Assembly (NCBI GenBank): GCA_900551135.1
Contig: URUX01000076.1
Coordinates: 1 to 10,560 of the forward strand
DNA from: an uncultured Clostridium sp.
GTDB taxonomy: Bacteria; Bacillota; Clostridia; Lachnospirales; Lachnospiraceae
Length of the DNA stretch: 10,560 nt
Direction: 5' to 3'
Made by a program: the position numbers and the translations under genes. The first letter of the stretch is position 1, and every line of letters starts with the position of its first letter. Of this stretch, positions 6,118-10,560 are shown piece by piece. The notes beneath the pieces were generated by a model. It was not told where the DNA came from. It worked only from the letters and a program-made list of their open reading frames with translations, and made no database searches.

Positions 6118-6139
6118 AGCCATGCATCTTCGCATAGCT
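6118..6139 (-). other. Small hairpin in the guaB 3' untranslated region
   Basis: Eight-base arms with one G-U pair on the minus strand (AGCTATGC and GCATGGCT) around a six-base loop. It has no following T run, so it is not itself a terminator; it may stabilise the 3' end. Confidence 0.4.
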
Positions 6140-6155
6140 GAACTGTTATATATTT

Positions 6156-7610
6156 TTAGGTGTCTACACTGTAGTTTGGAGCTTCCTTGGTAATGTGGAT
6201 GTCATGTGGATGGCTTTCCTTTAAGGATGCTGCTGAAATCTTTACAAATCTGCCTGTCTCCTGAAGCGTCTGAATATTCTGTGCTCCGCAGTAACCCATA
6301 CCGGAACGAAGACCTCCCAAAAGCTGGAATACCGTATCTTCTACCAGGCCCTTGTAAGCCACACGGCCTTCTACACCTTCTGGAACCAGCTTTTTCGCAT
6401 CTGTCTGGAAATAACGGTCTTTACTGCCGTTTTCCATAGCAGCGATGGAGCCCATACCACGGTATACTTTATATTTACGTCCCTGGAACAGTTCAAAATC
6501 TCCAGGGCTCTCATCACATCCTGCAAACATGCTGCCCATCATGCAGACACTTGCGCCGGCTGCGATTGCCTTGGTCACATCTCCGGAATACTTGATACCG
6601 CCGTCTGCGATAATCGGAATTCCGTATTCTTTTGCCACATTATAGCAATCCATAACTGCAGAAATCTGAGGTACGCCAATACCTGCAACCACACGGGTGG
6701 TACAGATGGAACCAGGTCCAATACCAACCTTGACTGTATCTGCGCCAGCCTCAATCAACGCTCTGGTTGCCTCTCCGGTCGCTACGTTTCCTGCAATTAC
6801 AGGAAGATCCGGAAATGCTTCCTTAATCATTCTTACGCAGCGGAGAACGTTGGCAGAATGACCATGAGCAGAGTCTAATACCACTACGTCCACATGAGCC
6901 TTTACCAGTGCCTCTACACGCTCTAACACGTTGGCCGTAATACCAACTGCAGCGCCGCAGAGAAGCCGTCCCTGTGCGTCCTTGGCAGATAAGGGGTACT
7001 TAATCTGCTTTTCAATATCCTTAATGGTAATCAGGCCTTTTAAGTTAAAGTCCTCGTCCACGATAGGCAGTTTTTCCACTCTTGCCTTAGCCAGAATCTT
7101 TTTTGCCTCCATCATGGTAGTGCCTTCCCGGGCAGTTACCAGATTCTCAGAAGTCATGCACTCTTTAATCTTTCTGGAAAAGTCTTCTTCAAACTTCAGA
7201 TCGCGGTTGGTAATAATACCTACCAGCTTTCTGCCTTCTGTAATGGGTACGCCGGAAATGCGAAACTTTCCCATCAGTTCATCTGCATCTTTTAATGTAT
7301 GCTCAGGAGAAAGATAAAATGGGTCGGTGATAACTCCGTTCTCAGAACGTTTTACCTTATCTACTTCCTCAGCCTGTGCCTCGATTGACATATTCTTGTG
7401 GATAATGCCGATACCGCCCTGTCTTGCCATGGCAATCGCCATACGGTGCTCTGTAACCGTATCCATGCCTGCACTCATCAGCGGAATGTTCAGTTTGATG
7501 GTTTTTGTAAGATAAGTGGTTAAATCCACCTGGTTAGGAATTACTTCCGAGTAAGCCGGTACTAAAAGCACGTCATCAAAGGTAATGCCTTCGCCAATAA
7601 TTGTACCCAT
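6156..7610 (-). CDS. guaB: Inosine-5'-monophosphate dehydrogenase
   Basis: A 484-residue enzyme that oxidises IMP to XMP with NAD, the first committed step of guanine nucleotide synthesis. The N-terminal FDDVLLVPAYSEV motif and the (beta/alpha)8 barrel are interrupted at about residues 95-205 by a pair of CBS domains, the usual Bateman regulatory module. The catalytic loop GIGPGSICTTR carries the active-site Cys303, and the mobile flap near residues 411-421 (EGVEGRVAYKG) carries the conserved Arg416. GYCGAQNI and the C-terminal tail are also typical, and the length is normal. The ATG at 7610 is preceded by GAGAGG and lies one base after the stop of a short upstream ORF. It is followed by its own terminator, so it appears monocistronic. 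Confidence 0.98.
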   Translation of the reverse strand: MGTIIGEGITFDDVLLVPAYSEVIPNQVDLTTYLTKTIKLNIPLMSAGMDTVTEHRMAIAMARQGGIGIIHKNMSIEAQAEEVDKVKRSENGVITDPFYLSPEHTLKDADELMGKFRISGVPITEGRKLVGIITNRDLKFEEDFSRKIKECMTSENLVTAREGTTMMEAKKILAKARVEKLPIVDEDFNLKGLITIKDIEKQIKYPLSAKDAQGRLLCGAAVGITANVLERVEALVKAHVDVVVLDSAHGHSANVLRCVRMIKEAFPDLPVIAGNVATGEATRALIEAGADTVKVGIGPGSICTTRVVAGIGVPQISAVMDCYNVAKEYGIPIIADGGIKYSGDVTKAIAAGASVCMMGSMFAGCDESPGDFELFQGRKYKVYRGMGSIAAMENGSKDRYFQTDAKKLVPEGVEGRVAYKGLVEDTVFQLLGGLRSGMGYCGAQNIQTLQETGRFVKISAASLKESHPHDIHITKEAPNYSVDT

Positions 7611-7611
7611 T

Positions 7612-7659
7612 CTAATATCCTCTCTTTCTTATAATTTGGCGACTGTTCCGGACAGTCAT
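7612..7659 (-). CDS. Possible 15-residue leader peptide upstream of guaB
   Basis: In the guaB leader an ATG at 7659 opens MTVRNSRQIIRKRGY and stops with TAG at 7614-7612, leaving a single A before the guaB ATG. It has a reasonable site (AGGAAGGGAAG at 7677-7667, seven bases upstream). The guaB ribosome binding site lies inside its last codons, and a six-base stem hairpin (7641-7646 with 7652-7657) lies in its middle. Translation of it would couple to guaB. It could be chance, since the ORF is very short. Confidence 0.4.
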   Translation of the reverse strand: MTVRNSRQIIRKRGY

Positions 7660-7695
7660 GTTTTTTCTTCCCTTCCTGAGGGTTATTAGTAATAA

Positions 7696-7724
7696 ATACT
7701 AGCAAATTTTATATTGTTTGTCAA
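7696..7724 (-). promoter_or_regulatory. Promoter of guaB
   Basis: Consensus TTGACA (7724-7719), a 17-base spacer, and an extended -10 TGCTAGTAT (TAGTAT at 7701-7696) on the minus strand. Predicted start near 7689, giving a leader of about 80 bases that contains the short ORF. I see no purine riboswitch fold in the leader. Confidence 0.85.
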
Positions 7725-7766
7725 ACCATAATTGAAAGAAAATTCATTGTATTTACTTATCATTAT

Positions 7767-7784
7767 CTATCATTTATCTGATAG
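7767..7784. repeat. Inverted repeat in a TATC-rich stretch upstream of guaB
   Basis: CTATCA and TGATAG arms around TTTATC, inside an AT-rich run (about 7753-7790) where TATC recurs five times. It lies 40 to 60 bases upstream of the guaB -35. There is no T run on the minus strand, so it is not a convincing terminator for the HAD gene; possibly an upstream activating or binding element. Confidence 0.35.
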
Positions 7785-7843
7785 TTTATCCAGCTAACAA
7801 ATTGATGCGTCACGGAAACAGAGTGTAGTATTTTCTGATAAGT

Positions 7844-8650
7844 TTACCTTTCCGCCTTCGCCAGATCCGCTATCTCTCCTACTCCCTTTAACACCATTCC
7901 AGGACGGTATGCATAGGTGTTCAAAGTTTCCATCGTCGATACGCCGGATAACACCAGAACCGTAGACATGCCGCTTTCCATACCGGAAATAATGTCAGTA
8001 TCCATTCTGTCTCCTACCATTACCGCATCGCCGGAATGGCAGTTCAAAAGCCTGAGTCCGGTCCGCATCATCAAAGGATTGGGCTTTCCGCAAAAATATG
8101 CTTTGGTTCCAGTCGCCATCTCAATCGGTGCAATCAAGGCGCCGCATGCAGGTGCAATTCCCTCTTCAATCGGGCCGGACACGTCGGAATTGGCTCCTAT
8201 GAGTTTTGCACCGGAAAGAACCAAATTCGTTGCCTTTGTCAGCGTCTCCAGAGAATAGGATCTTCCCTCTCCTACTACTACATAATCGGGATTGACGTCA
8301 TTCATGGTAATCCCTGCATCATACAGTGCATTTAACAATCCGGCTTCTCCGATGGCAAATACAGAGCATCCTGGAGCCTGTTCCTTTAAAAATGCAGCCG
8401 TAGCCAGCGCGCTGGTATAAAAATGTTCCTCCGGAACGTCCAGACCCATGCGGGCCAGCTTCTGATTCAGTTCTTTTGGAGTGTAGCCGCTGTTATTGGT
8501 TAAAAATAAATATTCTTTCTGTTCGTCATGAAGCCATTGAATAAATTCTGCAACACCAGGCAGAATCTGATTCCCATGGTAGATAACGCCATCCATATCA
8601 CAGATAAATCCAGTTTTTTCATTAAAGTTAATCATTTGATTTTCATTCAT
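7844..8650 (-). CDS. HAD-superfamily phosphatase, NagD/HAD-IIA type
   Basis: A 268-residue (from the ATG at 8650) HAD hydrolase of subfamily IIA, which includes NagD and p-nitrophenyl phosphatases acting on small sugar or nucleotide phosphates. All four HAD motifs are visible: DMDGV with Asp18 nucleophile and Asp20, TNNSG at 51-55, Lys179 in GKPNPLM, and GDRMDTD with Asp204 and Asp207-209. The alpha/beta C2-type cap lies between motifs II and III. Start is uncertain: the ATG at 8650 has only GAGAG-type purines before it, whereas a perfect GGAGGTGA at 8684-8677 lies too far upstream to serve it (see separate entry). No terminator separates it clearly from guaB, but guaB has its own promoter. 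Substrate unknown. Confidence 0.93.
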   Translation of the reverse strand: MNENQMINFNEKTGFICDMDGVIYHGNQILPGVAEFIQWLHDEQKEYLFLTNNSGYTPKELNQKLARMGLDVPEEHFYTSALATAAFLKEQAPGCSVFAIGEAGLLNALYDAGITMNDVNPDYVVVGEGRSYSLETLTKATNLVLSGAKLIGANSDVSGPIEEGIAPACGALIAPIEMATGTKAYFCGKPNPLMMRTGLRLLNCHSGDAVMVGDRMDTDIISGMESGMSTVLVLSGVSTMETLNTYAYRPGMVLKGVGEIADLAKAER

Positions 8651-8676
8651 TTTTATCTTCTCTCTTTCTACAATTC

Positions 8677-8684
8677 TCACCTCC
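8677..8684 (-). promoter_or_regulatory. Perfect ribosome binding site with no standard start codon at proper distance
   Basis: GGAGGTGA is fully complementary to the 16S rRNA tail. The next in-frame ATG is 26 bases on. In frame and two bases after the site is ATT at 8674-8672, a rare but known initiation codon that would give a 276-residue HAD protein; a TTG at 8673 is followed at once by a stop. This decides between two starts for the HAD gene. Confidence 0.5.
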
Positions 8685-8816
8685 AATATAACCGCTTAAA
8701 AATTTTCTTTCTATCAACAGTTTGTAAAATCCTCGTGAAATTATCCACACACTCTTTCACACTGACTCTGAACTCCTGATACAAATAAGATCCCATACTT
8801 TATGACATTTTCTTTT

Positions 8817-8850
8817 GTATACCTGCAAGGCTGAACTGTTACGTATACCT
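8817..8850. repeat. Pair of direct repeats GTATACCT
   Basis: GTATACCT occurs at 8817-8824 and 8843-8850, 26 bases apart, each containing the palindrome GTATAC. They lie between the membrane-protein terminator and the HAD gene, where a promoter for the HAD gene should be. No convincing -35/-10 pair was found in 8651-8850; TTGCAG near 8830-8825 is the best -35 candidate. Confidence 0.3.
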
Positions 8851-8894
8851 AAAAAGGCATCATTTCATCTTTCTTAATGATGAAACGATGCCTT
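8851..8894 (-). terminator. Strong rho-independent terminator after the GroEL-membrane protein unit
   Basis: A 16-base stem with a single G-U pair (arms 8879-8894 and 8854-8869), a nine-base loop and TTTTT on the minus strand (8855-8851). It begins eight bases after the stop of the small membrane protein and ends that transcript. Confidence 0.93.
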
Positions 8895-8901
8895 CTATTG
8901 A

Positions 8902-9399
8902 TTACATAACTATTTTCCTGGGTGATGTATTGCGGATGCAATGAAGCAGACGCTCATTAGGCTCGAAAATCACTTTCATTCTCTGCTGGCCGTCCTGATA
9001 GAAAAATGCATATTTCTTCACATCACTCCGTCCAGAAGAGCAGTCTACCGTCTTCATTCCCTGAGCCTCGTAATCTTTCAAAACGTAGGAATCTAAAGGT
9101 GCTACCATAAGCAAAGAGTCTTTATCACACTCCATTACCTTTTTTCTCTTGTTCTGGTTCATAATCCGGTCAATGGACAACTGACCGTCAATATACAGAT
9201 ATTCAAATTCCGTATTCAGTCTGAGCATTACAAAATATGCTGCTGCGCCGACTGCAAGCAGAACCAGAATTCCAAACATAGTGGTTACTGCAAGAAACAG
9301 TGATACTGCAAAGAGAATGCCTAATAAAATCTTGACTGCTAAGGCATACGGCGGATTTTTACGTTTTACTAGCTGCTCTACATATGCATCTTGAATCAT
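8902..9399 (-). CDS. Small membrane protein, DUF6106-like
   Basis: A 165-residue protein with an N-terminal cytoplasmic start (MIQDAYVEQLVKRKN), two closely packed hydrophobic helices at about 19-39 and 40-59, and a soluble C-terminal domain of about 105 residues. The pattern EQLVKRKN, a helical hairpin, then LNTEFEYLYIDGQLSIDRI and KRKKV is what I recall for proteins annotated DUF6106 in Lachnospiraceae; the function of that family is unknown to me. The soluble part looks like a PH-like or beta-rich domain but this is a guess. AAGGAG (9414-9409) stands nine bases before the ATG. It begins 31 bases after the groEL stop with no terminator between them and is followed by a strong one, so it is probably cotranscribed with groEL. 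Confidence 0.9.
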   Translation of the reverse strand: MIQDAYVEQLVKRKNPPYALAVKILLGILFAVSLFLAVTTMFGILVLLAVGAAAYFVMLRLNTEFEYLYIDGQLSIDRIMNQNKRKKVMECDKDSLLMVAPLDSYVLKDYEAQGMKTVDCSSGRSDVKKYAFFYQDGQQRMKVIFEPNERLLHCIRNTSPRKIVM

Positions 9400-9430
9400 T
9401 GGTAAACTCTCCTTTTTGTTGGGAGAATGA

Positions 9431-10560
9431 TTACATCATTCCGCCCATTCCTGCTCCAGCTGGCATTGCTGGTGTCTCTTCTTTAATATTAGCAACTACA
9501 GACTCTGTTGTCAATAAGGTAGATGCAACGCTGGTAGCATTCTGCAGGGCACTTCTGGTTACCTTTGCAGGGTCTAAGATACCTGCCTGAATCATATCGA
9601 CATATTCTTCCTTATATGCATCAAAGCCTACGCCAACTTCTGCATCACGGACTTTGTTAATAATAACAGAGCCTTCCAGTCCTGCATTTGCAGCAATGTG
9701 GAATAATGGAGCTTCCAGAGCCTTTAAGATAATCTTAGCGCCAGTTCTCTCATCGCCATCCATTGTATCTAACATACCCTTAACAGCCTCTGCTGCATGT
9801 ACGTATGCAGAGCCGCCGCCTGCGATAATACCTTCCTCAACTGCTGCCTTGGTTGCTGCCAGAGCATCTTCCATACGCAGCTTGGCTTCCTTCATCTCGG
9901 TCTCGGTTGCAGCGCCTACACGGATTACAGCTACGCCGCCTGCTAACTTGGCTAATCTTTCCTGTAATTTCTCTCTGTCAAAATCAGAAGTGGTTTCCTC
10001 GATCTGAGCGCGAATCTGTGCAACTCTTGCAGAAATCTCGCCCTTATCGCCGCAGCCGTCTACAATTACGGTATTTTCTTTCTGAATCTTAACAGATTTT
10101 GCACGGCCTAACTGATCCATGGTTACTTCCTTTAAGTCTAAGCCTAACTCGTCAGAAATTACCTGACCGCCGGTTAAGATAGCAATGTCTTTTAACATTT
10201 CTTTTCTTCTGTCGCCGTATCCTGGAGCCTTTACTGCAACTACATTAAAGGTACCGCGCAGTTTATTAACGATTAAAGTGGTAAGAGCCTCGCCCTCAAC
10301 GTCCTCAGCAATAATCAGAAGTCTGGAACCGGTCTTTACAATCTGCTCTAACAGAGGCAGAATATCCTGAATGTTGGAAATCTTCTTATCTGTAATCAGG
10401 ATGTATGGATCGTCTAAATTAGCTTCCATCTTATCCATATCGGTACACATATATGCAGAAACATATCCGCGGTCAAACTGCATACCTTCTACTAAATCCA
10501 GTTCGGTCTTCATGGTCTTGGACTCTTCGATGGTGATAACGCCGTCCTTGGAAACCTTCT
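9431..10560 (-). CDS. groL: Chaperonin GroEL, C-terminal two thirds (partial, runs off the right edge)
   Basis: About 375 residues of the 60-kDa chaperonin are present; the first roughly 165 residues, including the main ATP-binding start, lie outside the window. The frame is open to the edge, with KDGVITIEESKT before the Met at 10513, so that Met is internal. Visible family signatures: TELDLVEGMQFDRGY in the apical domain entry, VVAVKAPGYGDRRKEML, the intermediate-domain LAGGVAVIRVGAATETE and EEGIIAGGG (nucleotide pocket), and the terminal Gly-Met tail GAGMGGMM. GroEL forms the 14-mer that folds proteins with GroES and ATP. The groES gene, normally upstream, would be outside the window. Followed closely by the small membrane protein gene. 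Confidence 0.98.
   Translation of the reverse strand, partial: KVSKDGVITIEESKTMKTELDLVEGMQFDRGYVSAYMCTDMDKMEANLDDPYILITDKKISNIQDILPLLEQIVKTGSRLLIIAEDVEGEALTTLIVNKLRGTFNVVAVKAPGYGDRRKEMLKDIAILTGGQVISDELGLDLKEVTMDQLGRAKSVKIQKENTVIVDGCGDKGEISARVAQIRAQIEETTSDFDREKLQERLAKLAGGVAVIRVGAATETEMKEAKLRMEDALAATKAAVEEGIIAGGGSAYVHAAEAVKGMLDTMDGDERTGAKIILKALEAPLFHIAANAGLEGSVIINKVRDAEVGVGFDAYKEEYVDMIQAGILDPAKVTRSALQNATSVASTLLTTESVVANIKEETPAMPAGAGMGGMM

Noticed and set aside
6931..7317. Plus-strand open frame of about 128 codons inside guaB
   Set aside because: Antisense shadow of a highly conserved gene; no start site or family resemblance.
7611..7695. Guanine or PRPP riboswitch in the guaB leader
   Set aside because: Leader is only about 80 bases and shows one small hairpin, with none of the conserved three-way-junction elements.

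Overview
The window looks like chromosomal DNA of a low-to-moderate GC Gram-positive anaerobe of the class Clostridia, most likely a gut Lachnospiraceae. This rests on strong AGGAGG-type ribosome binding sites, a lipoprotein sugar-binding protein with an Ala/Thr/Glu-rich linker, a small membrane protein of the type annotated as DUF6106 in that family, and the style of the housekeeping proteins. Nothing marks a prophage, conjugative element, insertion sequence or CRISPR array, and I see no tRNA or rRNA gene.

Left part (1-3520) is a sugar-uptake and degradation locus with divergent transcription. On the minus strand runs an ABC-transporter operon: an extracellular solute-binding lipoprotein (563-1954), a 169-residue protein that resembles a shrunken, catalytically dead GH105 hydrolase (49-558), and the first codons of a further gene, probably the permease (1-35). 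On the plus strand is a GH105-type unsaturated glucuronyl/galacturonyl hydrolase (2347-3474). The 392-base gap between them holds a near-consensus promoter for the transporter and three copies of a TTGC-N8-GCAA site, one embedded in a perfect 20-bp palindrome. This is a plausible LacI-family operator set tying both arms to one regulator.

Middle part (3541-5993), all minus strand: a XerD-like tyrosine recombinase with its own good promoter and an unusually short C-terminus, then a two-gene operon of a KdgF-like cupin and a TIM-barrel sugar-phosphate isomerase/epimerase. KdgF linearises 4,5-unsaturated uronates, which are what GH105 enzymes release. The window therefore covers import of an oligosaccharide, release of an unsaturated uronate and its ring opening, with the TIM-barrel enzyme as a candidate for the next step.

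Right part (6053-10560), all minus strand, is housekeeping: guaB (IMP dehydrogenase) with a consensus promoter and a possible 15-codon upstream ORF ending one base before the guaB start, a NagD-type HAD phosphatase with an ambiguous start, a small two-helix membrane protein, and the C-terminal two thirds of GroEL. GroEL and the membrane protein appear cotranscribed and end at a strong terminator. The gaps of more than about 200 bases (1955-2346, 4384-4689, 5923-6155, 7611-7843, 8651-8901) are explained mostly by promoters, operators, hairpins and terminators listed below.
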